Positions 26,277 to 33,325 of a stretch of DNA of 49,001 nt are shown one piece after another. The DNA comes from a virus. Each line of letters starts with the position of its first letter. Positions within the stretch are counted from its first letter, which is position 1. Under the pieces are notes generated by a model that did not search any database, was not told the DNA's origin, and saw only the letters and a list, made by a program, of their open reading frames with translations. The stretch lies in IMG/VR virus record IMGVR_UViG_3300009378_000013, positions 1 to 49,001 of that record; one strand, given 5' to 3'. The translations under genes were made by a program, and so were the position numbers.

Positions 26277-26473
26277 GAATACCACAAATGGTCAAACTCA
26301 CAACCCTGATCACTGGTATTGGTCGCTTTGCGATCCTTGTTATCGTGGTTGTGCCAAACTGGCAGTTCTTCCCTGAAGGCACCCACACATGGTATCTCTT
26401 CGCTGTTGGTGTCTTCACAGCATTAACATACATTGATTTCAAAGCAACCGGTTTATACAAGGGGGGAGGATGA
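26273..26473 (+). CDS. Small two-pass membrane protein, 66 aa
   Basis: Two hydrophobic segments (about 9-28 and 38-55) linked by a short loop with P-N-W-Q-F-F-P-E-G-T-H-T-W, ending in a Gly run. GTG 26273 overlaps the previous stop as GTGA, and GGAGGTGATT fits as ribosome-binding site. An early inner-membrane protein could serve superinfection exclusion; holin-like timing would be wrong for an early gene. Function unknown. Confidence 0.55.
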   Translation: MRIPQMVKLTTLITGIGRFAILVIVVVPNWQFFPEGTHTWYLFAVGVFTALTYIDFKATGLYKGGG

Positions 26474-27507
26474 GATCATTAAAGCATTACTACGACAACC
26501 ATACTCTGTATCGACTGATAGAATATCCTCTATCCGTCTTTCACCAATGTAGTAAAAAGGGTCAGGCATACCTGAACGAGATCACCATCGAAAACGGTCA
26601 TGAACTGTTGTCTGACTTTATGCATTGGCAAGAATCAATCGTCATTGCAATCGTTGACGAACAACCTGAAGCCGATCTTCATAACAGTGTTGCACTGACA
26701 AAAGCCTTTCACACAGATTCGGCCAGTACCGACCGTATTGAACAACTTGTTCACTCTCTTAATCAAAGTGGTCGCCCTGTTGAAGGACTGACTGATAACC
26801 GGTTAAAACGTATTCTAGCTGCAGATAAACAGGTTGAAGAAAACCCGTTTTCTGCCTTAGATTTACCTGCTGTCAACGACGATTTCTTCAACGCTTTCAG
26901 GATACATTTCTCCAGAGTAAAGTGGAAAGGTCTGTCTTCAACAACACGTAAATGTTTAGACAGGCTGCCTCATGCTCCTGACCCTACTACTGATCGTTTC
27001 TTTTTCTATCTCCCGGCAGGAAAAGACACAGATTCAGAAGATATACATGACGGTGAAATAACTCGAAAGCATCGGGCATTTGTTGATACATGCCTTAGAC
27101 CAAAACCAACCCTCAGTAACAACACAGGTGCAATTCTTGACATCCTGACTTATGGCGCATCTACCATTGATTTTGATAGTTTCGATTTTGAGGATTTCCT
27201 TGAACAAACAAAGCTGGAGGACAACATCGTGAGCCCGACAACTGAAACAACCAAGACCGAACTGACTCGCTTCTTCAACACACGGATCATGCCATCCATT
27301 GAACTTGCGTTGAGTCGCAAAAAGAAAGCACAAACCGTTTATGCTGGCTGGCCCCTTGCCGACGGCCCGACCAGCATCGAGGCTCAACGTCTTCGTTTGA
27401 TGATTCATGATGAATATGAAACTCATTTGATGAACGACGAAGCGGTCATCTTCGACAAGGAAACCGGAGTTTTCTCTGTCGATCTCCTTCGCAACGACGA
27501 CGATTGA
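26470..27507 (+). CDS. Unknown early protein with an internal start, 345 aa
   Basis: No recognised domain. The N-terminal ~150 residues are helical; the middle is acidic (GKDTDSEDIHDGEITRK); the last ~90 residues form a separate helical unit. ATG 26470 overlaps the membrane-protein stop as ATGA, with a G-rich AAGGGGGGAGG directly before it. Inside the gene, CTGGAGG stands 7 bases before an in-frame GTG at 27229, so a 92-aa C-terminal product (27229-27507) may also be made. A structured region follows its stop. Confidence 0.6.
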   Translation: MRSLKHYYDNHTLYRLIEYPLSVFHQCSKKGQAYLNEITIENGHELLSDFMHWQESIVIAIVDEQPEADLHNSVALTKAFHTDSASTDRIEQLVHSLNQSGRPVEGLTDNRLKRILAADKQVEENPFSALDLPAVNDDFFNAFRIHFSRVKWKGLSSTTRKCLDRLPHAPDPTTDRFFFYLPAGKDTDSEDIHDGEITRKHRAFVDTCLRPKPTLSNNTGAILDILTYGASTIDFDSFDFEDFLEQTKLEDNIVSPTTETTKTELTRFFNTRIMPSIELALSRKKKAQTVYAGWPLADGPTSIEAQRLRLMIHDEYETHLMNDEAVIFDKETGVFSVDLLRNDDD

Positions 27508-27529
27508 TCAAACCGGTCAGTAACGATAC

Positions 27530-27605
27530 AAAACGGGATGATAATAGGGCTCTACTTCCCCCATAAGCTCCGTTTCTGTTATGAGCAGAACGATCATCCC
27601 GTTTT
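27530..27605 (+). ncRNA. Long hairpin leader: 13-bp inverted repeat
   Basis: AAAACGGGATGAT (27530-27542) pairs perfectly with ATCATCCCGTTTT (27593-27605) around a 50-nt loop that contains its own small stem (CATAA with TTATG). It occupies most of the 134-bp gap between genes and ends 36 bp before the next start. The T-run after the 3' arm could make it a large terminator; a leader RNA controlling the next gene is the alternative. Confidence 0.5.
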
Positions 27606-27641
27606 ACTTGTTTTACAACACGATCACTGGAGGACAGAAAG

Positions 27642-27869
27642 ATGTCGGAAAAACAGAAGTTTGACCTTGACAATCTTGACCAGTATGTGGACAGAAAGAT
27701 CAAGTTCACCAAAGAACAGATTTGCTGTGGTAGTGTGTGTGCCGAAGCAGGTACAAAGGCGAAGATTACCGGTCATAAAAAATACAGAGATGAATATTTC
27801 TTCGCAACCGACAAAATGGGCTGGATCGGATACGTTCTGGCAAATGTGAACGAATGTGAACTCGTTTGA
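27642..27869 (+). CDS. Small early protein, 75 aa
   Basis: Unrecognised. Lys/Asp-rich N-terminus (MSEKQKFDLDNLDQYVDRKIKF), two Cys in I-C-C-G-S-V-C, and an aromatic end (DKMGWIGYVLANVN). ATG 27642 follows CACTGGAGG at 8 bases, one of the best ribosome-binding sites in the region. It lies downstream of a long hairpin that may control it. Confidence 0.6.
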   Translation: MSEKQKFDLDNLDQYVDRKIKFTKEQICCGSVCAEAGTKAKITGHKKYRDEYFFATDKMGWIGYVLANVNECELV

Positions 27870-28119
27870 TGGTATGAACCATCACAACGGGAAATTCGAA
27901 GGTCTGGATATTCCAATGGCTGATTTCCGAGACCGCTTTTTCCCCAAACAAGCCATTATTGCTGAACCACCATCGTCTTACAAAAAACACAAGCATTCTG
28001 ACTACATACCAAGCACAACAATTGTGATTGATGTCAGAAGTGGACTTGGTTTTCACAAGCGATACGGTTCAATAGGCCCATCAAGACCACACCACCGGAG
28101 AACGAACGATGAAGCGTGA
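27856..28119 (+). CDS. Small early protein, 87 aa
   Basis: Unrecognised basic protein with many His, Lys and Arg (SSYKKHKHSDYIPS; FHKRYGSIGPSRPHHRRTNDEA). The GTG at 27856 lies inside the end of the preceding gene; an ATG at 27874 is the alternative start. Neither has a strong Shine-Dalgarno, so translation may rely on coupling. It overlaps the next gene by 11 bp. Confidence 0.4.
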   Translation: MNSFDGMNHHNGKFEGLDIPMADFRDRFFPKQAIIAEPPSSYKKHKHSDYIPSTTIVIDVRSGLGFHKRYGSIGPSRPHHRRTNDEA

Positions 28120-28873
28120 AGAATTCATAGCAAAACTGCCATTCTTGCTGTTCCCACTCATGAGCACCATCTGGAACGACCTTACGCTTGAAGACCTTGA
28201 GCGTATGCACAAGGCCGAAAATGAACCTCATCGTGAGGCCAGTGAAGACAGGTTCCTTGAAGGGATCTTCGATGCCCTGAAAAACATTGCCGTCACCGGT
28301 TTCAACGATGGCGCAATTCTTCAAATCACCACTCACGAACGGGTTGAAACAAACAAGGACAAGGTGCTCGAACAGTTTGAAGAAAAAATCCCTGATGACA
28401 TGAAAGACAAGCTTGCAGCAGCAGTCAGCGGCGGATTTGCAGGAGAAATCTGCTATTTTCATCATCCTGACAATCTTTCATCCCGTCAGAACCTTGTGGT
28501 TGAACTACACGAGCTTCTTCAAGACAAAAAAGGTCTTATGTCCATGCCATCCCCATTTGGTCAAGAAGCTTTGATCGCCACAGCAGGTGAAGCCATCAGG
28601 CGGGCTTCTGCTATGGAAGCCTCATTGAATGTACTGTGGCCACAGATCAACGAAGGTCTGAGGAAAATGAGCAAAGAAGAAGTGACACCGCCCGTTGAAG
28701 TAGATCACGAAGTTACTGATACCCGTCAGGAAACTTCAGAAACCACCGAAGAACTTCATTCTGAAGCCGATCCAAAAGATCCACACAAGGAAGCAAAATC
28801 AATTGTTGAGACGGAAGAACCACCGATTGATTTGTCCTCCACCGGTGGTGATCCAGCGGAACGCACAGAGTAA
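28109..28873 (+). CDS. Acidic early protein, 254 aa
   Basis: No recognised domain. The first ~180 residues are helical and probably globular; the last ~65 are a disordered tail rich in Glu, Thr, Asp and Pro. ATG 28109 has CGGAGAACG in front. It ends before a perfect 9-bp terminator at 28892, so it closes the first early transcription unit. Confidence 0.65.
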   Translation: MKREEFIAKLPFLLFPLMSTIWNDLTLEDLERMHKAENEPHREASEDRFLEGIFDALKNIAVTGFNDGAILQITTHERVETNKDKVLEQFEEKIPDDMKDKLAAAVSGGFAGEICYFHHPDNLSSRQNLVVELHELLQDKKGLMSMPSPFGQEALIATAGEAIRRASAMEASLNVLWPQINEGLRKMSKEEVTPPVEVDHEVTDTRQETSETTEELHSEADPKDPHKEAKSIVETEEPPIDLSSTGGDPAERTE

Positions 28874-28891
28874 TTACTGCCCGTTGCAGCC

Positions 28892-28925
28892 AGCCCACAG
28901 TCAGTGCGTTGCTGTGGGCTGTTTT
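28892..28925 (+). terminator. Intrinsic terminator after the first early unit
   Basis: AGCCCACAG (28892-28900) pairs with CTGTGGGCT (28912-28920) around an 11-base loop, followed by GTTTT. A perfect 9-bp stem placed just after the stop of the 254-aa gene and before the tRNA-like gene. Confidence 0.85.
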
Positions 28926-28934
28926 AGATATGGT

Positions 28935-29080
28935 TCCCACGTGGCGGAATTGGTAGACGCACTAGGGGAAGGCTATCCGAAAGGTGTTGCGAACAACCTA
29001 GATTGCCGGTGGAAACAAGTCTACGGAACGTCTTACAAGCCCGGAAAGTCCAAGTGCAGGTTCGAGTCCTGCCGTGGGAG
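28935..29080 (+). tRNA. tRNA-Leu-like gene with interrupted anticodon and variable regions
   Basis: The ends are those of a class II (Leu/Ser-type) tRNA. Acceptor TCCCACG (28935-28941) pairs perfectly with CGTGGGA (29073-29079). The D arm GCG..AATTGGTAGA..CGC is Leu-like, and the T arm GCAGG-TTCGAGT-CCTGC is canonical and directly abuts the acceptor. Between D and T arms lie about 94 nt instead of about 30-40. A 5-bp stem CTAGG (28962-28966) with CCTAG (28997-29001) can be the anticodon stem, but its loop is 30 nt, not 7, and the variable region is 54 nt. No CCA is encoded. It could be a tRNA with one or two small inserts or introns, a decayed tRNA, or a tRNA mimic; the anticodon cannot be assigned. 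Confidence 0.6.
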
Positions 29081-29101
29081 CAAGAAGAAAAAAGGCTGTG
29101 A

Positions 29102-29154
29102 CCGGATGGGCCACTGCCGTTAAAAGCGGGCTATTAATCGGTGGCCCACCCCGG
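29102..29154 (+). ncRNA. Large hairpin downstream of the tRNA-like gene
   Basis: TGGGCCAC (29107-29114) pairs with GTGGCCCA (29141-29148), extended by CCGG/CCGG across a small bulge, around a 26-nt loop. No U-run follows, so it is not a standard terminator. A second small hairpin at 29155-29168 (TCCTT-TGAA-AAGGA) covers the Shine-Dalgarno of the next gene. Confidence 0.5.
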
Positions 29155-29179
29155 TCCTTTGAAAAGGAGAGGGAAAAAG

Positions 29180-30034
29180 ATGGAACGAATTAAAGAAAGA
29201 CCACAACTTTCCAAGCGGTATCTCATGCCAGTCGATGTTATAGCTCATCACCCTTGCGGTGATGTTACGTTGAAATATGGTTTGGAAACCAAAAACAACA
29301 TGATTCGTATTAATCCTCTTAGTACAACTCTCTTCCCTGCCACCCGTGTCTGTGACGCTCTGAACGCCGAGTGGCGCAAGGAGCAGGAGGACAAAGACGC
29401 GCAGATCGAGGAGTTGAAGGAGCAATACAAGAAGCTGAAGAGCACTTCTGATGGATACAAAGTTTCGGTCATGGCAAAGCAGGAACGCGCCGAACAGGCC
29501 GAGGAGCAGCGAGACCTGTTACAGGACAAACACCTCAACGCTCAAAGCGAAATCCGTCGAATTATAGTGCAGCGGGATCAAGCTCACAAATGGGCAATAC
29601 ATTGGGGGCGTAGAGCCAGCACGCAAAGCCCAGATAAAATTCGCGAGTGGAACAAATACCTCGCTGAAATTACCCTCGAACTCGCGCCGCCGCCTGAGCC
29701 TGAGCCGCTGAGGTACTATACAGACGGGTACTTTGTTAGAGATCGTCTAGCACCCACAAGGGCTGTTATAACTTGCCCAACCAAATCTTTAGCTGTTGAC
29801 ATTTGCGACCTCCTCTCCGCCCTCGAATCCAAAGAAGCGGAGGTTGTGAGGCTGAGAAAGGCCGGGTTGAGGGTGTTAGACATCTATGAAGGAAACCTTG
29901 ACTGCACCCACATAGATCATCACGGATATTGCCAAAGCCATAATCTTGATCCTGTCGAAGATTGTTGGATGAAGCAACTCCGCCAAGCCCTAGCCGACTC
30001 GCCAGACGCGAGGAAGGAGAGAAAAGATGCTTAA
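29180..30034 (+). CDS. Coiled-coil protein of foreign codon use, 284 aa
   Basis: Residues about 55-125 form a long coiled coil (E-W-R-K-E-Q-E-D-K-D-A-Q-I-E-E-L-K-E-Q-Y), and the C-terminus has C-T-H-I-D-H-H-G-Y-C with further Cys and His, possibly metal-binding. ATG 29180 is chosen because AAGGAG lies upstream; an earlier in-frame start has no such site. In the coiled coil its codons favour GAG, AAG and CGC where neighbouring genes use GAA, AAA and CGT, which suggests recent transfer. It stands just after the tRNA-like gene. Function unknown. Confidence 0.65.
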   Translation: MERIKERPQLSKRYLMPVDVIAHHPCGDVTLKYGLETKNNMIRINPLSTTLFPATRVCDALNAEWRKEQEDKDAQIEELKEQYKKLKSTSDGYKVSVMAKQERAEQAEEQRDLLQDKHLNAQSEIRRIIVQRDQAHKWAIHWGRRASTQSPDKIREWNKYLAEITLELAPPPEPEPLRYYTDGYFVRDRLAPTRAVITCPTKSLAVDICDLLSALESKEAEVVRLRKAGLRVLDIYEGNLDCTHIDHHGYCQSHNLDPVEDCWMKQLRQALADSPDARKERKDA

Positions 30035-30563
30035 AGAGAAATTGACTGTTATCAATTCCCAACGAGCCGTTAATTTAATTCTGGAAAACTCCATTGCACT
30101 GGAAAAACGGAAAACGGATCTTCATAAATGGGAACCCCTTGTCAGAAAACTAGCTCACCTGACCCCAAAGGGTGTAGAATTTTATTGGGATGGGGGTTCC
30201 TATTTTACCTATGAAATTCCATTCAAGGACAAGTCTCGTCTTGGTCGTCTTCTGAATCAATTGGAGAAATATTTCAATATAAGGTTTGATATTGAAACAG
30301 ACTACACATTCCTTAGTCTGTGGGTTACAAGATATGATTCAGGGGTGCCAAAACCCTTTCGAGAACTCTTGCCAGAAGGTATCAAGGTTCGTATTCAAGC
30401 TGAAACGGATGAAATCAAAACCTACTACCGGAAATACATTTCAAACCGGTATGCTGATAAGTTCAAGGACAAATGTTTCTCTGTTGGTCGAGTAAGATGT
30501 ATCAGCAGACCCCAAGTTTGTGGCGATCAGGCTCGTCTTGCTTTCGAAACCAACCTGATTTGA
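30027..30563 (+). CDS. Unknown protein, 178 aa
   Basis: Helical N-terminus (residues 1-45), then alternating strands (VEFYWDGGSYFTYEIPF; IRFDIETDYTFLSLWVTRY), a basic end and three Cys. ATG 30027 overlaps the preceding stop by 8 bp (ATGCTTAA) with AAGGAGAG in front, so it is coupled to the coiled-coil gene, although its codon use is like the rest of the phage. No family recognised. Confidence 0.6.
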   Translation: MLKEKLTVINSQRAVNLILENSIALEKRKTDLHKWEPLVRKLAHLTPKGVEFYWDGGSYFTYEIPFKDKSRLGRLLNQLEKYFNIRFDIETDYTFLSLWVTRYDSGVPKPFRELLPEGIKVRIQAETDEIKTYYRKYISNRYADKFKDKCFSVGRVRCISRPQVCGDQARLAFETNLI

Positions 30564-30570
30564 TGTATCT

Positions 30571-30589
30571 TCCAGAAACGATTTCTGGA
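30571..30589 (+). promoter_or_regulatory. Hairpin covering a ribosome-binding site
   Basis: TCCAGAAA-CGA-TTTCTGGA is a perfect 8-bp stem whose 3' arm includes the first half of the CTGGAGG ribosome-binding site of the gene starting at 30597. Folding would hide the site, so this looks like a translational control element. Confidence 0.6.
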
Positions 30590-30596
30590 GGATATT

Positions 30597-31184
30597 GTGG
30601 CATACCATAATTACTACATTCGTGAAGGGGCTCTCAGTGGAAACGGTTCCATTGAAAGTCCCTTCGGTACTTTAACCGAAGCCTATAATGCCACAGTTAC
30701 CCGCAGCATATCAATAGGAGACATCATGAGACCGCAATCGCACTTTGATCAGTTGGTCCAGTTTTTGGAAGACATTTACAACGAAGACATGAAACGAGAG
30801 GGTGATTCGAATCATCCAACCATTCTGCTTGTCTCTGTTGGGCATGCCGAATCTTCAAAAAACGTACCTTCTGTTGAGTTCATGCCATCCATGAAAATGT
30901 TTCCAACATATGGTGCGATGTGTGATATTGGATTTGGATTGATTGAATCTCTGAAAGAAATTGTTAAATCAACGTCTGGTCCTCACATGTCTCCCGATGA
31001 CGTAATGAATCGGGTTATTAATACGATTGTCTGGGGTTTTCTTACGATGGTTGAAGGAGAGGGATACGAATATCAACGTGCTGTCGACAATATCAAGGCA
31101 TATTTCGACAAGGCAATGGAATTCCAAACTCCATCGAAAAAACCGCTAAACATCATTCTTCCACCAACCCTGCATTCAAACTAA
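30597..31184 (+). CDS. Unknown protein with two possible starts, 195 or 152 aa
   Basis: GTG 30597 has CTGGAGG 6 bases upstream, within a hairpin. A second in-frame start, ATG 30726, has AGGAG 5 bases upstream. The first 43 residues resemble the N-terminal cap of beta-helix proteins (Y-Y-I-R-E-G-A-L-S-G-N-G-S-I-E-S-P-F-G-T-L-T-E-A). The remainder is helical and has no recognised domain (F-D-Q-L-V-Q-F-L-E-D-I-Y-N-E-D). It may be an old fusion, or a gene made in two lengths, with the hairpin selecting the start. Confidence 0.6.
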   Translation: MAYHNYYIREGALSGNGSIESPFGTLTEAYNATVTRSISIGDIMRPQSHFDQLVQFLEDIYNEDMKREGDSNHPTILLVSVGHAESSKNVPSVEFMPSMKMFPTYGAMCDIGFGLIESLKEIVKSTSGPHMSPDDVMNRVINTIVWGFLTMVEGEGYEYQRAVDNIKAYFDKAMEFQTPSKKPLNIILPPTLHSN

Positions 31185-31198
31185 CCACTGGAGAAAAA

Positions 31199-31441
31199 AT
31201 GCTTACTACAGAAAGGGCGCGTGATGCGCCCTGTTTTTTGGCTCGTCCAGAACAAATTTGTCCTGTCTGTAAAAGAGTAATCTTCGCAGAAGACGAGCAA
31301 TGTGTTTACTGCGAAACCGACTTGTTTTCATACTTCGGTTTTCGTACATTCAAAACAGGAGATTCGTATGGCAGGACGGACAACATTTCAGCCGTGGATG
31401 GCGTATCGTGTGCTCGGAGCATTGAGTCGAACAAACGCTGA
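31199..31441 (+). CDS. Small zinc-ribbon protein, 80 aa
   Basis: Two CxxC knuckles, CPVC and CVYC (residues about 21-24 and 35-38), form a zinc ribbon like those that tie small proteins to nucleic acids or partners. ATG 31199 follows CACTGGAG. The last ~25 residues are coded within the next gene in another frame (74-bp overlap), so the functional part is probably the first 55 residues. Confidence 0.55.
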   Translation: MLTTERARDAPCFLARPEQICPVCKRVIFAEDEQCVYCETDLFSYFGFRTFKTGDSYGRTDNISAVDGVSCARSIESNKR

Positions 31442-32015
31442 AAAACCAATCAGCAGAAAAGACATTGTTAATCGGTCAGGGCTGTTGGATAAGATGTCTT
31501 TTGCACAAGCTGAACGGGTTGTTCGTGAAAGTATGTCCTTCCTGTTATCCAAGTATCATCCAATCGTAAGGCTTCCCAAAGCAGGCGGCGGAACATTTTA
31601 TGCCAGAAACATTGATGATATTAACAAGGCGGTTTCTGTACTGGCATCCATGCGTGATGCACTCAACAAACAGATCGCTGCTCTTGAAAGTATCAGATGG
31701 CACTGGTTAAATGTCCGTAAACCCGAGCCGTGGGATATGCCGCCTCATGAAAAACTGGCTGGTCCTGAACTTGAGGAAAGGATCAAAACAGAGGAGGACA
31801 AACAAGTTGAACTTGATCTTACCAGAACAACCCATCCCCGCAAAGACTGGATTACCGAATACAGGCGGATACCTGTGGAACGGTCCACCGAAGGGCGGGA
31901 AAAGCAGTCTGGTCGCAACAATCCCAAATTGTCAGGTGCTAAGTTTAGACAAGGGCGGTTACGAACATCTGGGCGGGAGAGTAACACAGATACCGGAAGG
32001 GATGAAACCTCTTGA
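31368..32015 (+). CDS. Probable helix-turn-helix protein, 215 aa
   Basis: N-terminal ~100 residues look like a winged helix (AYRVLGALSRTN, ISRKDIVNRSGL, AERVVRESMSFLLSKY, then a strand pair with G-G-G-T-F-Y-A-R). A helical middle follows. ATG 31368 has AGGAG in front. The last ~69 residues, rich in Arg, Thr, Ser and Gly, lie in DNA that encodes the Sak4-like ATPase in another frame (209-bp overlap), and may be dispensable. Possibly a regulator or replication accessory protein of the recombination operon. Confidence 0.55.
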   Translation: MAGRTTFQPWMAYRVLGALSRTNAEKPISRKDIVNRSGLLDKMSFAQAERVVRESMSFLLSKYHPIVRLPKAGGGTFYARNIDDINKAVSVLASMRDALNKQIAALESIRWHWLNVRKPEPWDMPPHEKLAGPELEERIKTEEDKQVELDLTRTTHPRKDWITEYRRIPVERSTEGREKQSGRNNPKLSGAKFRQGRLRTSGRESNTDTGRDETS

Positions 32016-32808
32016 AGTAATGCAGTTCACTGATGCGTGGCTTCGAGCTCTTGAAAAAAACTTTGCAGACGGCAACAAGATGAAGATTGAACATGTTGCT
32101 GTTGATCCAACCAATATTTTCTGGAACGCGGTAGAGGATCAAACCTGTGAAGAACACGGAGTCAAAACACTGGCAGAAATTCAAAAGGCCATTGATGTCA
32201 ACGGATGGGCTCTTGCCTATCCCAAATTTCGAAGTTTCCTTACCCGCCTCCAGAAACTTCCCTGCAGTTATCATCTCATCACTCATACCAAGCGGGCTTA
32301 TGTTGATGATCGACCCGCAGGACGTTCCCCAGATCTTGCTGGCAGACTTTCTCGCGAGGTGCCGGGGAAGGTCGATGCCATCGGGTTTGTATGTGCTGAA
32401 TTCAAAGACGGCAGCACTGTGGTATCCGTTGACTTCATGCCAAGCCCACTTATCGAATCCGGTTCCAGAATCAAAAACTGGACCGGTAAACGAATAGTTC
32501 TTCCACCTGACAAGGGATGGGAAGCTCTTGTCAAAGCCGCTAACGGTGAAGAAGTAGAAACTATTGATTATCCAGCTGAAATGACCGCATTAGATCAAAT
32601 GCATTATGCGGGTAAGTTGGGTAAAGACAAGTACGTTCAGAAGAAAGCCAACATACAGCAGTCACTACTTGAACGAGATCAAAACCGAAAGGAAGAAAAG
32701 AATGCGGAGCAAAGCAAAGGAGGTCAAGGGGGACTTCAAGAAAGTTCCAGACTTCATGGAGGTGGTGAAGCTACAGAAACCGACAGTGTGGCTCGATCAG
32801 GACAGTGA
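31807..32808 (+). CDS. Sak4-like RecA-fold ATPase, 333 aa
   Basis: Predicted single-strand annealing/recombination ATPase (Sak4/RAD51-like phage family). Walker A is NGPPKGGKSS at about 25-34 in the LPNTGGYLWNGPPKGGKS context typical of the family, and Walker B-like IEHVAVDPTN follows at about 95-105. Later come the HLITHTKRAY strand and DRPAGRSPDLAGRL near residues 165-190. The C-terminus is a disordered tail. TTG 31807 is chosen because GAGGAGG is upstream and the protein then begins just before the ATPase core. It overlaps the upstream gene by 209 bp and the next by 107 bp. Works with SSB in known systems, and the next gene ends in an SSB-type tip. Confidence 0.75.
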   Translation: MNLILPEQPIPAKTGLPNTGGYLWNGPPKGGKSSLVATIPNCQVLSLDKGGYEHLGGRVTQIPEGMKPLEVMQFTDAWLRALEKNFADGNKMKIEHVAVDPTNIFWNAVEDQTCEEHGVKTLAEIQKAIDVNGWALAYPKFRSFLTRLQKLPCSYHLITHTKRAYVDDRPAGRSPDLAGRLSREVPGKVDAIGFVCAEFKDGSTVVSVDFMPSPLIESGSRIKNWTGKRIVLPPDKGWEALVKAANGEEVETIDYPAEMTALDQMHYAGKLGKDKYVQKKANIQQSLLERDQNRKEEKNAEQSKGGQGGLQESSRLHGGGEATETDSVARSGQ

Positions 32809-33325
32809 TGTCGAGTTCCTGTCAGTATTTGTTCAACCGTCTGTGTGCGATGATGAATTTGAACATCGAATCCGCAACACAGAAAACACGATCTGGTTGA
32901 TTCAGCAGCTGTTTGATGACGCTGGTATTGATTACAACCTTTCATTCATTCACGGCGGCGATGATGGTTGTAGCGGAGACATCAACATGTCAATGAAAGC
33001 CATTCGTAAAGCGAAGTTCAAACCGGTTTGTCCTGAATGCGGCAAATCCATACCTAAGTCCGACATGTTTCAGCCGGACTATCATTTCGACGAAACCGCT
33101 CTTCACGGTGTTCCAATCGGAATGATTGTCATGGAAAACGCTTCCGGTTGGCCTCAGTGTTTTGCCACATATCCCGCTGATGCTGATGAAGAACGGATCA
33201 AACAGGCGAAAAAAGCTGCAAGTCGTGGACTTCAGAAAAACAAGGAATATGTAGCCAAGAAGTCCATGCATTCTGGGCAGCAGCAAGCCTCTTCTGGAGG
33301 TACTGACGGGGATGTCCCATTCTAA
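32702..33325 (+). CDS. Zinc-finger protein with SSB-like C-terminal tip, 207 aa
   Basis: One knuckle C-P-E-C at about residues 111-114; no second Cys pair is obvious, though nearby His and Cys might complete a site. The C-terminus is a Gly/Ser-rich linker ending T-D-G-D-V-P-F, very like the acidic tip of single-stranded DNA-binding proteins (D-D-D-I-P-F) that recruits replication and repair partners. No clear OB fold could be read, so this may be an SSB functional analogue or a partner protein. It lies between the Sak4-like ATPase and the helicase loader. ATG 32702 has AAAGGAAG in front. Confidence 0.6.
   Translation: MRSKAKEVKGDFKKVPDFMEVVKLQKPTVWLDQDSDVEFLSVFVQPSVCDDEFEHRIRNTENTIWLIQQLFDDAGIDYNLSFIHGGDDGCSGDINMSMKAIRKAKFKPVCPECGKSIPKSDMFQPDYHFDETALHGVPIGMIVMENASGWPQCFATYPADADEERIKQAKKAASRGLQKNKEYVAKKSMHSGQQQASSGGTDGDVPF

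Noticed and set aside
28935-29080. Group I intron or archaeal-type intron in the tRNA
   Set aside because: The extra sequence is far shorter than group I introns and lacks their recognisable core; other genes (endolysin, sigma70-like promoter) argue for a bacterial host, where bulge-helix-bulge splicing is not expected. The insert itself is kept as a finding.
28803-29123. Plus-strand frame running through the terminator and the tRNA-like gene
   Set aside because: It crosses a perfect terminator and the conserved tRNA arms and has no start signal of its own.
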